From the NCBI GenBank assembly GCA_030604975.1, contig JAUVUV010000063.1, positions 1 to 9,028 of the forward strand: a stretch of DNA of 9,028 nt. The letters run 5' to 3'. The position numbers and the translations under genes are program-made. The notes beneath the pieces were generated by a model. The model made no database searches. It was not told where the DNA came from and saw only the letters and a program-made list of their open reading frames with translations. Below, piece after piece: positions 1-7,064 of this stretch. Position 1 is the first letter of the stretch. Each line of letters starts with the position of its first letter. This stretch comes from Candidatus Glassiibacteriota bacterium. Lineage in GTDB: Bacteria; Gemmatimonadota; Glassbacteria; GWA2-58-10.

Positions 1-74
1 AATCGGACGCCTGCCACCTCGACCGGCATGTCAAAATCCACATCATCAAATTTCTTTCGGTCCAAGTAAAGCAT
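1..74 (-). CDS. Unidentified protein, N-terminal fragment cut by the window edge
   Basis: Only the first 24 codons are present; the gene continues beyond base 1. The visible N-terminus starts MLYLDRKKFDDVDFDMPVEV and is rich in Asp and Lys. The ATG at 74 is preceded by TGAGGA about 7 bases upstream, a good ribosome binding site, and this is the main reason to call a gene. A TATAAT hexamer on the same strand at 110-115 could be a -10 element, but no convincing -35 lies at 16-18 bases. The gene is separated from the flagellar operon by two terminator-like structures, so it is probably a separate transcription unit. I do not recognise the family. The Asp-rich start followed by 'MPVEV' vaguely resembles the start of SpoA/FliN-type domains, but 24 residues are not enough to claim this. 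Confidence 0.55.
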   Translation of the reverse strand, partial: MLYLDRKKFDDVDFDMPVEVAGVR

Positions 75-440
75 AACCCGGTCCTCAGTTTGAATATCTA
101 AAATTCAAAATTATATCCGATTAACCTGAGGGATAAGCGGACAATGCAGATGGAGGGAATAGCAAGTTTCTGCTCAAATTATCTTTCGATTATTATAAAA
201 TTATATAAAATCCAAATTTTTTGCAAGCTTTTTATCAAAGAGTATAAACTGGCAAACCTTGGTAAGATCGATATTAGAAACTTTTCAGCCGTTGGAAAAT
301 CTGCAATTTTCTTCCAAGCACACGCCGAGTGAGAAAAGGCAAGAATAGCCAGAATTAATAAAGTAATCCAACGAAAATACTAATACAAAGTTACCCGCAC
401 CAATCACAGGAAAAAGGCGGTAAAAAAATTCAGACTTTAA
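75..440. other. AT-rich gene-free stretch
   Basis: No convincing coding sequence lies here. The open frames at 144-332 (plus) and 285-503 (minus) are AT-driven, lack ribosome binding sites and have low-complexity translations. The minus-strand one also runs through the terminator at 441-475. The only candidate signal is TATAAT at 110-115 on the minus strand, 36 bases before the ATG at 74, with a poor -35. Apart from that I see nothing in it. Confidence 0.6.
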
Positions 441-475
441 AATAAAAAACCGCCGGAATCGTAAGTTCCCGGCGG
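441..475 (-). terminator. Rho-independent terminator, leftward
   Basis: On the minus strand the arms CCGCCGG (469-475) and CCGGCGG (450-456) form a 7-bp all-GC stem with a 12-base loop. A run of six T (444-449) and then ATTTT follows directly. This is a textbook intrinsic terminator for leftward transcription. It lies 43 bases past the stop of the small ORF at 518-649. It would end transcription of that ORF, or catch flagellar readthrough that passes the structure at 663-702. Confidence 0.85.
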
Positions 476-517
476 CGTAGTTAATAAATCCTAAATTGTT
501 CATTTTCCATTATCCAT

Positions 518-649
518 CTATTCGTCGCTTCCGCCGAGAAGGCCGGCACGGAGGGCGAAATAAATCAACTGGACAATGGCGGTGATCGTGGCGGCTGAAA
601 CTGGTTTTGCCGAGTATGCCCTCTCGCCGCGGCGGACCAGCCAAACCAT
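518..649 (-). CDS. Possible 43-residue small membrane protein
   Basis: The ATG at 649 to the TAG at 518 encodes 43 residues. A basic N-terminus (MVWLVRRGER) is followed by a hydrophobic stretch at about residues 19-38 (AATITAIVQLIYFALRAGLL), long enough for one membrane span, and a short acidic tail GGSDE. The ORF forms a GC-rich island between AT-rich flanks, its third codon positions are mostly G or C like those of the flagellar genes, and a strong terminator follows. Against it: no Shine-Dalgarno sequence precedes the ATG, no promoter is evident, and the start lies just past the bidirectional hairpin at 663-702, so it would depend on readthrough. I do not recognise a family. It could be a real small protein, a remnant of a longer gene, or chance. 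Confidence 0.35.
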   Translation of the reverse strand: MVWLVRRGERAYSAKPVSAATITAIVQLIYFALRAGLLGGSDE

Positions 650-662
650 TGTATAAATGTAT

Positions 663-702
663 AAAAAGACAGGGGCACAGCATACTGCACCCCTGTGTTT
701 TT
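663..702. terminator. Bidirectional terminator-like hairpin ending the flagellar operon
   Basis: The core arms AGGGG (671-675) and CCCCT (690-694), with inner CAG/CTG pairs around a CATA loop, are extended outward by AAAAAGAC against GTGTTTTT with one mismatch. Leftward, the stem is followed by GTCTTTTTATAC; rightward, by GTGTTTTTCTTTT. Either strand therefore gives a GC stem plus a T tract. It lies 54 bases past the stop of the MotE-like gene and is the most likely 3' end of the flagellar transcript. An internal 2x2 mismatch (CA/CA) makes it weaker than the terminator at 441-475. Confidence 0.75.
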
Positions 703-755
703 CTTTTAAGCCAAAAATAAGAATCAGCCGGAATAGCCAGCCGGAACGTTCAGGC

Positions 756-1292
756 TTAATCTCTCAGCAGAGTGATCAACTGGCTCACCTTGGCCAGCTT
801 TTCAGGCGACATGGAGTTCATCACGCGGCCAGCCTCCCTCTTGCGCATTTTGGTCAGAACCTTGGCCGCTGAGAAATCTGGCAGATTATCCATCACCTTG
901 CCAGCATCCACGGATTTCATGTTTTCCAACAGGCTGGCTATCTCTCCGTACCGGATATTCATGATTGAGTCTTCCTCGGCGCTTGCCTGATCAAGCTGCG
1001 CCTGGATATCCTCCAGCATCGCCTGGCGCTTAGCTATTTCCTCTTCCCTGCGCGCCTGCTCCGCTTTCCCGGCCTCAAGCCTTTCTTTCTCTTTCTGCAG
1101 TAAATAGCGCTCCTTATCGTATATACTGAGACTGTCCGGCAGGACACCGGCAGCCAGGAGGCTGTCAATATTCACTCCCGGCGGAGGCGGCTCTGTGTAT
1201 TCCTTGGTGTACCAGATAATGCCTGTGAACAGCCCCACGATCAGGAGAAAGGAGAGGATAAACCCGCCGATGAACTGTAGGATCTTAGTCAT
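756..1292 (-). CDS. MotE/YlxF-like membrane-anchored flagellar accessory protein
   Basis: This 178-residue protein has one N-terminal membrane span (about residues 6-28) with a short cytoplasmic start. A proline run at 35-38 follows, then a charged Glu/Arg/Lys/Gln coiled coil at about 58-108, and a C-terminal helical domain at about 115-177 containing 'VDAGKVMDNLPD' and 'REAGRVMNSMSPEK', typical of the MgtE-N/MotE fold. In alphaproteobacteria MotE is a periplasmic chaperone for the stator-associated protein MotC; the related YlxF of Bacillus is encoded next to fliJ. The location just after fliJ matches that pattern. The ATG at 1292 has GGA/GGGA purine stretches close upstream (AAGGAAA and GGGAAA). 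It is the last gene before the operon terminator. The architecture call is strong; the precise function (stator assembly or export) is inferred. Confidence 0.8.
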   Translation of the reverse strand: MTKILQFIGGFILSFLLIVGLFTGIIWYTKEYTEPPPPGVNIDSLLAAGVLPDSLSIYDKERYLLQKEKERLEAGKAEQARREEEIAKRQAMLEDIQAQLDQASAEEDSIMNIRYGEIASLLENMKSVDAGKVMDNLPDFSAAKVLTKMRKREAGRVMNSMSPEKLAKVSQLITLLRD

Positions 1293-1334
1293 TTTCCTTT
1301 TTTCCCAAAGACATTCGACCCGGTGAAAGATTTA

Positions 1335-1365
1335 TGTGCGAGGAAAATACCAGAATGCTCGCACA
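1335..1365. repeat. Perfect 8-bp inverted repeat in the fliJ-motE gap
   Basis: TGTGCGAG (1335-1342) and CTCGCACA (1358-1365) are exact reverse complements separated by 15 bases. The structure lies wholly inside the 88-base gap between the fliJ stop and the MotE-like start, the longest gap between fliE and the end of the operon. No T tract follows on either strand, so it is not a standard intrinsic terminator. It could be an RNA-stability or processing stem, or a protein-binding site. Confidence 0.5.
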
Positions 1366-1380
1366 ATGGATTTCATTTTC

Positions 1381-1839
1381 TCAATTGCTTTCTTCCTTGC
1401 CGTTCTGGTATGCTCGTATGCTGAGTTCATCCATGAACTTCTGTTCCATGCTGCGCAATTTTTTCCTGTATTCCTCGTATCTTCTCTCTTTCAAGCGTTC
1501 CAATATTTTTTTGTCTTTTGTAACTTCGATCAGCTTTTCTCTATGCTGTCTCACCTTTTCGGCCAGATCCTCGATAGTTTTTTTCTGGTGCTGGATATCG
1601 GTGAGCAATTTCTCGGTGTAGTGGCTGAAATTTATCAAGTCCGAGGCAGTCATCGAAGGTTTCAGCTTGCGGGTGTTGTATTCTTCGATCTGTTCCTCAA
1701 GCCTGTCGAGCATCGCCTCCAGCAGCGACTCGTTCTGGGCAAAAACTACTAATGCCTTTGCCAGTTCGCGTTTTTTTAGCTCCTCCCTAATTTTTGTGGT
1801 TTCCATAACCTTCTGCAACTTGAACTCGAACTGTTTCAT
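1381..1839 (-). CDS. fliJ: Flagellar export chaperone/stalk protein FliJ
   Basis: The product has 152 residues, close to the usual 145-150 for FliJ. It begins MKQFEFKLQKVMETTKIREE, the typical FliJ start ('F-x-L-x-K-V/L-L'), and is almost entirely helical and charged. Long coiled-coil segments (about 10-58 and 75-140) flank a short break near 'KPSMTASD' (60-67), consistent with the antiparallel two-helix hairpin of FliJ. In the export apparatus FliJ sits in the centre of the FliI ATPase ring like the gamma subunit of F1, and contacts FlhA to couple energy to export. The ATG at 1839 has AGGA six bases upstream. The gene lies 55 bases after fliI. Identification rests on architecture, N-terminus and position, because FliJ sequences are poorly conserved. 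Confidence 0.88.
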   Translation of the reverse strand: MKQFEFKLQKVMETTKIREELKKRELAKALVVFAQNESLLEAMLDRLEEQIEEYNTRKLKPSMTASDLINFSHYTEKLLTDIQHQKKTIEDLAEKVRQHREKLIEVTKDKKILERLKERRYEEYRKKLRSMEQKFMDELSIRAYQNGKEESN

Positions 1840-1894
1840 CTTAATCCTGACCTGTTTTCCTGTTACCTTTTAACGCAACTCATTGTCAAACCAA

Positions 1895-3328
1895 TCAAGT
1901 CGTTCTGATCTGAGGTTGAGCACCCGGCTGGTTATCAGCACTTTCCTGGCCGGGAGTTTCTATACTGTTATACAGAGAGCCGAGCTCTTCCAGCGTTTTT
2001 TCAAAACTGGTATGCTCGTTGATATCCTGGCGAAGGAAACCGCTCACTGAACCTATCGACCTGATAGCCTTGTCGATTGCCGGATTCGATCCGGCCTGGT
2101 AAGCGCCGATATTGATCAGGTCCTCCGACTCCCGGTAAGTTGCCAGGATTTCGAGCATGCTTTGCACTTTCTTGAGGTGCTCCGGGCTGACCACGTCGAT
2201 CATCACCCTGCTGATACTGTTGAGCACATCGATAGCCGGATAGTGGTTCATCGAGGCGAGCCTGCGGCTAAGTACGATATGCCCGTCGAGGATCGAACGC
2301 ATGTGGTCGGCAATCGGCTCGTCCATATCGTCCTGATCGACAAGCACTGTATAAAGGCCGGTGATACTGCCGTGTTCGAGTTTCCCGGCCCTTTCCATAA
2401 GTCGCGGCAACATGGCGAAGACCGAGGGGGTGTAACCTTTGGTGGTCGGTGGTTCTCCCACTGCGAGTCCTATCTCGCGCTGGGCCATGGCCATCCGGGT
2501 CACTGAATCCATCAGGAGCATCACATCCATATCCTGATCGCGGAAATATTCGGCGATGGCCGTAGCCACGAAAGCTCCTTTCAGCCTGACCAGGGCGGGC
2601 TGATCACTGGTGGCGGCAATCACTACCGAGCGCTTCAGGCCCTCGGTGCCGAGGTCGCGCTCGATAAAGTCCCGCACTTCGCGGCCGCGCTCGCCGATCA
2701 GGGCGATCACGTTCACGTCCGCCTCGGTGTTACGGGCAATCATGCCAAGCATCACTGACTTTCCAACTCCGCTGGCGCTGAAAATCCCCACGCGCTGGCC
2801 CCTGCCGCAAGTAAGAAGGCCGTCAATGGCCCTGATTCCAGTGGGAATAGGCTCGGTGATCCGCGCTCGCTCCATGGGGCTGGGCGGCTGGCGGTAAGCA
2901 GAGACAGTATCCTGAAGATCCAGCGGTCCTTTGCCGTCAATCGGAAAGCCGAGCCCGTCGAGAACCCTTCCCAGAAGCGCGGAACCTACCTTGACCGAGA
3001 ACATCGTTTTGTCCGCGATAACCTCGCATCCCGGAGCGATACCTTCCATCGTGCCCAGGGGCATCAGAATAACCTTGTTTTCCTTGAAACCGACCACTTC
3101 GGCCTTGTCCTCGCGCCTGCCGTCCCGGCTCCTGATACGGCAGATCTGCCCAAGCGATACGTCCGGACCGATCGATTCGATTATCAGACCCACTACCCGG
3201 TTAACCTTGCCGTTGAGGACTATATCCTCGCTGTTGTTAAGGGTCTGCAAGTATCGGGAAAAATGTCCGTCCGATTCATTCTTCTTTGGTGGCGGGTTCT
3301 CCCGCTTTTTTTGCGGTTTGGTTTCCAT
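1895..3328 (-). CDS. fliI: Flagellum-specific export ATPase FliI
   Basis: This 477-residue F1-type ATPase powers unfolding and entry of export substrates at the flagellar gate. The Walker A loop is at 184-191 (SASGVGKS), the catalytic-glutamate region GERGREV at 212-218, and Walker B LLMDSVTR at 271-278, followed by the family-typical GEPPTTKGYTPSVF at 291-304. The ATP synthase alpha/beta signature PAIDVLNSIS is at 364-373. The N-terminal beta-barrel covers about 35-105, and the C-terminal helical domain begins near 380. A Lys/Pro-rich tract at the N-terminus (4-16) and a Gln/Pro-rich tail (about 458-477) look disordered. The start overlaps the end of fliH by 53 bases and has no good Shine-Dalgarno, suggesting translational coupling. 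A TTG at codon 28 is a possible alternative start, but the ATG is kept because no better-supported start exists. Confidence 0.97.
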   Translation of the reverse strand: METKPQKKRENPPPKKNESDGHFSRYLQTLNNSEDIVLNGKVNRVVGLIIESIGPDVSLGQICRIRSRDGRREDKAEVVGFKENKVILMPLGTMEGIAPGCEVIADKTMFSVKVGSALLGRVLDGLGFPIDGKGPLDLQDTVSAYRQPPSPMERARITEPIPTGIRAIDGLLTCGRGQRVGIFSASGVGKSVMLGMIARNTEADVNVIALIGERGREVRDFIERDLGTEGLKRSVVIAATSDQPALVRLKGAFVATAIAEYFRDQDMDVMLLMDSVTRMAMAQREIGLAVGEPPTTKGYTPSVFAMLPRLMERAGKLEHGSITGLYTVLVDQDDMDEPIADHMRSILDGHIVLSRRLASMNHYPAIDVLNSISRVMIDVVSPEHLKKVQSMLEILATYRESEDLINIGAYQAGSNPAIDKAIRSIGSVSGFLRQDINEHTSFEKTLEELGSLYNSIETPGQESADNQPGAQPQIRTT

Positions 3329-4019
3329 TGCAGAATGCCTGTTTCAGGGCTTTTTCGATTTCGGAGAACCTGCTTTCGATGCGGGCGTCGATATTACCAG
3401 CCTCGGTTTCCACCACACATCCACCCCGCTCAACCTTTTTATCCGGCCGGATCTCGAGCTTTCCAATGCCATTGCCAATAAAAATGATGTCATCCTGGTG
3501 GGCTCGCACCTCTTCATGGTCTTCCGGATTGATCCTGATAACCACCTTGTCCTTCTCGGTGACCATTTTCACCGCGGCCTTGATGGTCTTCTTGATCAAA
3601 TCGCTATTCACCACAGCGGCAGTATCAACAAACTTGCGTGCTATGGCAAGTGACATATCCACCACTACTGTTTCGGCTTCTTTAAGGAGTGTCTGGCGCG
3701 CTTCCTTGAGCGATTCGATTATGCCGGCAAGCTGAGCGACTTTCTCCGATATTTTCTCCTCAGCAGCTGAGGCACTCTCCTCTTTGCCTTTTTCATAAGC
3801 CTCCTTGACCTTCTGCTCGGTTTCCTCCTCCCATTGTGTGCGGGCTTCGGCCAGTTTCTCCTCCAGATACTCCTTGACCCGCTCATCCTCCTGGAGAGCG
3901 ACCTGTTCAACAGGTGTAAATTCCAGTTCGCTGAACTCCCCCTCTGAGTTCCCTGAATCCTGAGCTATGTTTTTAATAAAAACTTTCTTTATCGGTGCAG
4001 TGGTCTTGATGACTACCAT
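3276..4019 (-). CDS. fliH: Flagellar export stator protein FliH
   Basis: The product has 247 residues. FliH dimers bind FliI, hold it at the export gate through the C-ring, and regulate its ATPase. The N-terminal region (about 1-40) contains a basic stretch near residues 11-16; a long charged coiled coil runs from about 45 to 115. The C-terminal FliH/SctL domain (about 118-225) carries 'VVIRINPEDHEEV' at 159-171 and 'GGCVVETEAGNIDARIE' at 199-215, the most conserved signature of the family. A Lys/Ala-rich tail follows. The ATG at 4019 has AAGG about 7 bases upstream. A 64-base gap follows fliG, and the gene's last 53 bases overlap fliI in another frame. No clear run of GxxxG repeats, common in many FliH proteins, is visible. 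Confidence 0.93.
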   Translation of the reverse strand: MVVIKTTAPIKKVFIKNIAQDSGNSEGEFSELEFTPVEQVALQEDERVKEYLEEKLAEARTQWEEETEQKVKEAYEKGKEESASAAEEKISEKVAQLAGIIESLKEARQTLLKEAETVVVDMSLAIARKFVDTAAVVNSDLIKKTIKAAVKMVTEKDKVVIRINPEDHEEVRAHQDDIIFIGNGIGKLEIRPDKKVERGGCVVETEAGNIDARIESRFSEIEKALKQAFCNGNQTAKKAGEPATKEE

Positions 4020-4083
4020 ATAAAAACCTTGATTCAGATTACATTGAGTATTTTCTAGAAGTTCTGCGGAGATCTACAGAAGG

Positions 4084-5106
4084 TTATTCAACCAAGGTAT
4101 CCTCAGCTCCACCCTTACCGCTGATTACGATTTCGCCGTCCTCCTCAAGCGAACGGACGATATCCACAATACGCTGCTGTATCTCTTCAACATCACGTAG
4201 ACGGACCGGTCCCATGAAGTCCATTTCTTCCTGAATAAGCAGCGAAACACGTTCGGAAACATTATTGAATATCTTGATCCGCATCTCCTCGCTCGTGCCT
4301 TTGAGCGCAACGCTGAGGTCCTTGACATCAATCTCCTTGAGTACGCGCTGCATGCTCTTGTCATCCAGGAGCAGGATGTCATCGAAGACGAACATCAGGT
4401 TCTTGACCTCGGTGGCCAGTTCGGGATCTTTCTGCACCAGATTGTCAAGTATCTTCCGCTCGGTGGCGCGGTCGGCGAGGTTGAGGATTTCGGCGATGCT
4501 TTGTGCTCCTCCCGCCTGGGAGAGATCCTGGCCGAGCACGCTTTCGAGCTGGCTTTCCAGCACCTTTTCCACATCATTGAGCAATTCAGGGCTGATCTTA
4601 CCCATCGTGGCGATGCGGTAGACTATCTCGTTCTGGAGTTGTTCCGGCAACTCGGCGAGGATGGAGGCGGCCTGTTGCGAATCGAGGTGGGCCATGATCA
4701 CGGCAACTGTCTGCGGGTGTTCGTTCATGATAAAATTCAGCAGCTGCGCCGGATCGACTTTTTTCAGAAGTTTGAACCCGGAAACGTGAAGTGCGCTTTG
4801 CACTTTGGCCAGTATCTGGGCCGCGCGGGGGCCTCCAAGAGCTTGCTCTAGCACGTTGCGGGCGTATTCTATGCCGCCCTGGGCAATGTATTCCTGAGCG
4901 AGCACCATCTGGTAGAACTCCTCCACCACGGAGTCCGATACTGCCGAGGGGATATCACTCAGGTTGGCGATCTGAATCGAAAGCTTCTCGATATCGCGTT
5001 CGTTTATGTTCTTGAAAATGGAACTGGAAGCCTCCACACCGAGAGCGACCACCAGGATTGCGGCTTTTTGTAGGCCCGTGAGGTTTTCATAGGTCAACTC
5101 GACCAT
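4084..5106 (-). CDS. fliG: Flagellar motor switch protein FliG
   Basis: This 340-residue rotor protein mounts on the cytoplasmic face of the FliF ring, carries the FliM-binding sites and receives torque from the stator. The N-domain (about 1-105) begins with 'LTGLQKAAILVVALG' (9-23). The middle domain holds the EHPQT motif (129-133), central to FliM binding. The Gly-Gly hinge is at 199-200. The C-terminal domain contains MFVFDDI (238-244) and the charged torque helix 'DDKSMQRVLKEID' (248-260), with the expected Lys, Arg, Glu and Asp residues. A short polar tail (about 324-340) follows. The ATG lies 2 bases after the fliF stop, and GAGGAGG about 10 bases upstream lies inside the end of fliF, so the two are tightly coupled. 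Confidence 0.98.
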   Translation of the reverse strand: MVELTYENLTGLQKAAILVVALGVEASSSIFKNINERDIEKLSIQIANLSDIPSAVSDSVVEEFYQMVLAQEYIAQGGIEYARNVLEQALGGPRAAQILAKVQSALHVSGFKLLKKVDPAQLLNFIMNEHPQTVAVIMAHLDSQQAASILAELPEQLQNEIVYRIATMGKISPELLNDVEKVLESQLESVLGQDLSQAGGAQSIAEILNLADRATERKILDNLVQKDPELATEVKNLMFVFDDILLLDDKSMQRVLKEIDVKDLSVALKGTSEEMRIKIFNNVSERVSLLIQEEMDFMGPVRLRDVEEIQQRIVDIVRSLEEDGEIVISGKGGAEDTLVE

Positions 5107-5108
5107 TA

Positions 5109-6635
5109 TTAACCAGCCTCCTCTTCTACCATCCAGGTTTTAATTAGTTTAGCCACATTGGCAGGCTTTTCTTTGGCAAAGATCAACACCTGCTCCTGTA
5201 TCTGGGCGCGTTTCTGAGCCTCGAGGGAAATTTCCTCCTCAATCGGTACCGCAGTTTCGATCCCCTCTTCTGCAGCTTCCTTGGGTGGCAGGATCTTCAA
5301 GGACCTGAGCAGTGATCTTGCAAAAAGTACGAAAATCAGTATCGAAACTACAAGGAGCACCTTTTGCGTGACATTATACCAGAACTCTCTTCTTTCAGCC
5401 TGTTCCAGCAGTTCCCTTTCCCGGTCCAGTTGCGTTGTATCGAAACTGAACTGGTTAATCGCGACCTGGTCTCCACGCAAAGGATCGTATCCTACTGAAT
5501 TTTGCACAATTAAGCGGATATTGTCAAGTTCTTCTTGGGAGCGCGGAATACTCTGCCGTACTGGTTCACCGCCCTCTGGAGGGCTTACCATTGCATAGGT
5601 GTGGTTGATAAAAACTGCCACTGTGATCCGCCTGATACTGCCGGCCTCCTGGACCAAGTGTTCCATTCTTTCGCTAATTTCAAAGTTGGTGATCGAGCTT
5701 TCACTGCTGGTCGAGGAGGTTTCCTGCTCGTTGGATTGGACCGTTTCCTCGCGCTGTTCGCCTCGCACCGCGGTGTTAGCAGGATCGATCTGGCGGATGG
5801 TCTGATCCACTTTCTGGAAATCTATCTCCGCGGAAACCCTTACCACGCTGTTGTCCTGGCCGAGCACGCCGTTGAGCAAAGACTGCACCTTGCCGGTGAG
5901 GTAGGCCTCCATGCGTTGTCTGAGCTCGAGCTGGTGGGCGGTCAGCTTGACCATCGGGTCGACAGCCCCAACCATGGAAAGAAGTTTGCCGTAAGAGTCA
6001 ACAACGGTAATATTTTCCGGTTCCAGGCCCTCGATACTGCTTGCCACGAGGTGTGTGATACCCACGATCTGTTTCTCATCCGGTTCGGAGGAGGGCCTTA
6101 GTTTGAGCATCACCGAAGCGGTGGGCTTTTTCTGGTCCTCTGTAAACAGGCGCTCTTCCGGAATAACGATATGCACCCGTGCCTTATCGATATTGCGCAC
6201 GGTCTCTATCGAACGGGCGAGTTCGCCTTCCAAGGCGCGCCGGTAGTTGATTTTCTGTACGAAATCAGTTACACCGATATTCACCTTATCGAATATCTCG
6301 TAACCCACCCCGGAGCTCCGCGGCAGGCCCTTGCCGGCCATGGTCAGCCTGGTTTCCGGGATTCTGTCGGAAGGGATGAGGATCACCATTCCGTTCTGCT
6401 CTGCTTTATAAGGGATCTTTTCGGCTTGCAGTCCCATGGCAATATTGGCCGAATCGTCCTCATCCAGCCCAGAATAGAGCACCTCATACTTTGGCCGCTG
6501 GGCCCAGATCAGCAAAGCGATCATGCCGACAATCGAGATGAAAGTAACCCCCGCCATGCCGAATCGCTGGTTGGGGCTTAATCTCGTCCAGACCTCCCTG
6601 GCCTGGGTCAAAAAATTCTGAAAAAATTCGTTCAT
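5109..6635 (-). CDS. fliF: Flagellar MS-ring protein FliF
   Basis: The product has 508 residues, within family range though shorter than the roughly 560 of enteric FliF. FliF builds the inner-membrane MS ring that houses the export gate and anchors FliG. The first membrane span is at about 28-46. The YscJ/FliF ring-building domains follow: 'YEVLYSGLDEDDSANIAMGL' at 50-69, 'KGLPRSSGVGYEIFD' at 102-116 and 'ARVHIVIPEERLF' at 152-164. RBM3 is interrupted by a Ser/Glu/Gln-rich loop (about 295-315). The second span is at about 424-443. The C-terminal tail ends in 'LIFAKEKPANVAKLIKTWM' (484-502), the FliG-binding helices. The ATG at 6635 has AAGG seven bases upstream. A 50-base gap separates it from fliE. 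Confidence 0.98.
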   Translation of the reverse strand: MNEFFQNFLTQAREVWTRLSPNQRFGMAGVTFISIVGMIALLIWAQRPKYEVLYSGLDEDDSANIAMGLQAEKIPYKAEQNGMVILIPSDRIPETRLTMAGKGLPRSSGVGYEIFDKVNIGVTDFVQKINYRRALEGELARSIETVRNIDKARVHIVIPEERLFTEDQKKPTASVMLKLRPSSEPDEKQIVGITHLVASSIEGLEPENITVVDSYGKLLSMVGAVDPMVKLTAHQLELRQRMEAYLTGKVQSLLNGVLGQDNSVVRVSAEIDFQKVDQTIRQIDPANTAVRGEQREETVQSNEQETSSTSSESSITNFEISERMEHLVQEAGSIRRITVAVFINHTYAMVSPPEGGEPVRQSIPRSQEELDNIRLIVQNSVGYDPLRGDQVAINQFSFDTTQLDRERELLEQAERREFWYNVTQKVLLVVSILIFVLFARSLLRSLKILPPKEAAEEGIETAVPIEEEISLEAQKRAQIQEQVLIFAKEKPANVAKLIKTWMVEEEAG

Positions 6636-6685
6636 CTAGCTGCCTTTTCCTGTGTTTGCTGGTAAGGTATCTGTTTTTCATTCAA

Positions 6686-7033
6686 TCAGACTGACATCCT
6701 TTTTATTTCCTGGTAAGCGTCAAGCATTTTATTGCGCAGCTCCATTAACAGCTGAAAGCTGGTGGAGGCCTTTTCTACGGCAATCATCACTTCGTGAACA
6801 TCGCTGATTTCTCCGGCTATGAAATCTTCAATTTTCCCTTTGGAGATTTTCTGCAAGTTATCGACATCGTAGATAAAATTCTTGATCGACTCCTGGAAAG
6901 AGACTTCCTCGCGAGGCTGGGCACCGGACAGAGGCATACCCTTCAGGGGTGCTTGCGGAGAGGTGGGGATGGCCATACCTGGCTTTATCTGCGGTAACTC
7001 CGGTGGGAACGGTTCTATTCTGAAATCTGCCAT
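6686..7033 (-). CDS. fliE: Flagellar hook-basal body adaptor FliE
   Basis: The 115-residue product matches the usual FliE length. FliE links the MS ring to the proximal rod and is among the first proteins exported. The N-terminal 45 residues are Pro-rich and probably disordered. The diagnostic C-terminal helices are at about 71-115, with 'GEISDVHEVMIAVEKAS' (74-90), 'SFQLLMELRNKMLDAYQEI' (92-110) and the terminal RMSV. The ATG at 7033 is preceded by GAGGAG about 7 bases upstream, a strong ribosome binding site. It sits between the unrecognised 105-residue gene and fliF, its structural partner. Confidence 0.96.
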   Translation of the reverse strand: MADFRIEPFPPELPQIKPGMAIPTSPQAPLKGMPLSGAQPREEVSFQESIKNFIYDVDNLQKISKGKIEDFIAGEISDVHEVMIAVEKASTSFQLLMELRNKMLDAYQEIKRMSV

Positions 7034-7064
7034 TTTCTACTCCTCGCTGCTGACCTTGGAGCTG

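Noticed and set aside
105..140. Sigma-28 (FliA-type) promoter before the gene at 74, from CGGATAT on the minus strand
   Set aside because: The -10-like element is off by a base and no TAAA-type -35 lies at the required spacing.
144..332. 62-codon open frame on the plus strand
   Set aside because: It lies in an AT-rich stretch; the translation is Ile/Lys/Phe-rich without recognisable features, and the opposite-strand context gives no support. A GGAGGG-like run occurs after, not before, its ATG.
285..503. 72-codon open frame on the minus strand downstream of the small ORF
   Set aside because: It runs through the strong terminator at 441-475, has no good ribosome binding site, and its translation is AT-driven, Phe/Tyr-rich low complexity.
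501..521. Degenerate heptamer repeat (CATTTTC, CATTATC, CATCTAT)
   Set aside because: Three imperfect copies of a pyrimidine-rich 7-mer are too short and too variable to call a repeat element.
4020..4083. Stem TTCTG/CAGAA in the fliG-fliH gap as a regulatory hairpin
   Set aside because: Only 5 bp with no T tract and no further pairing; likely chance.
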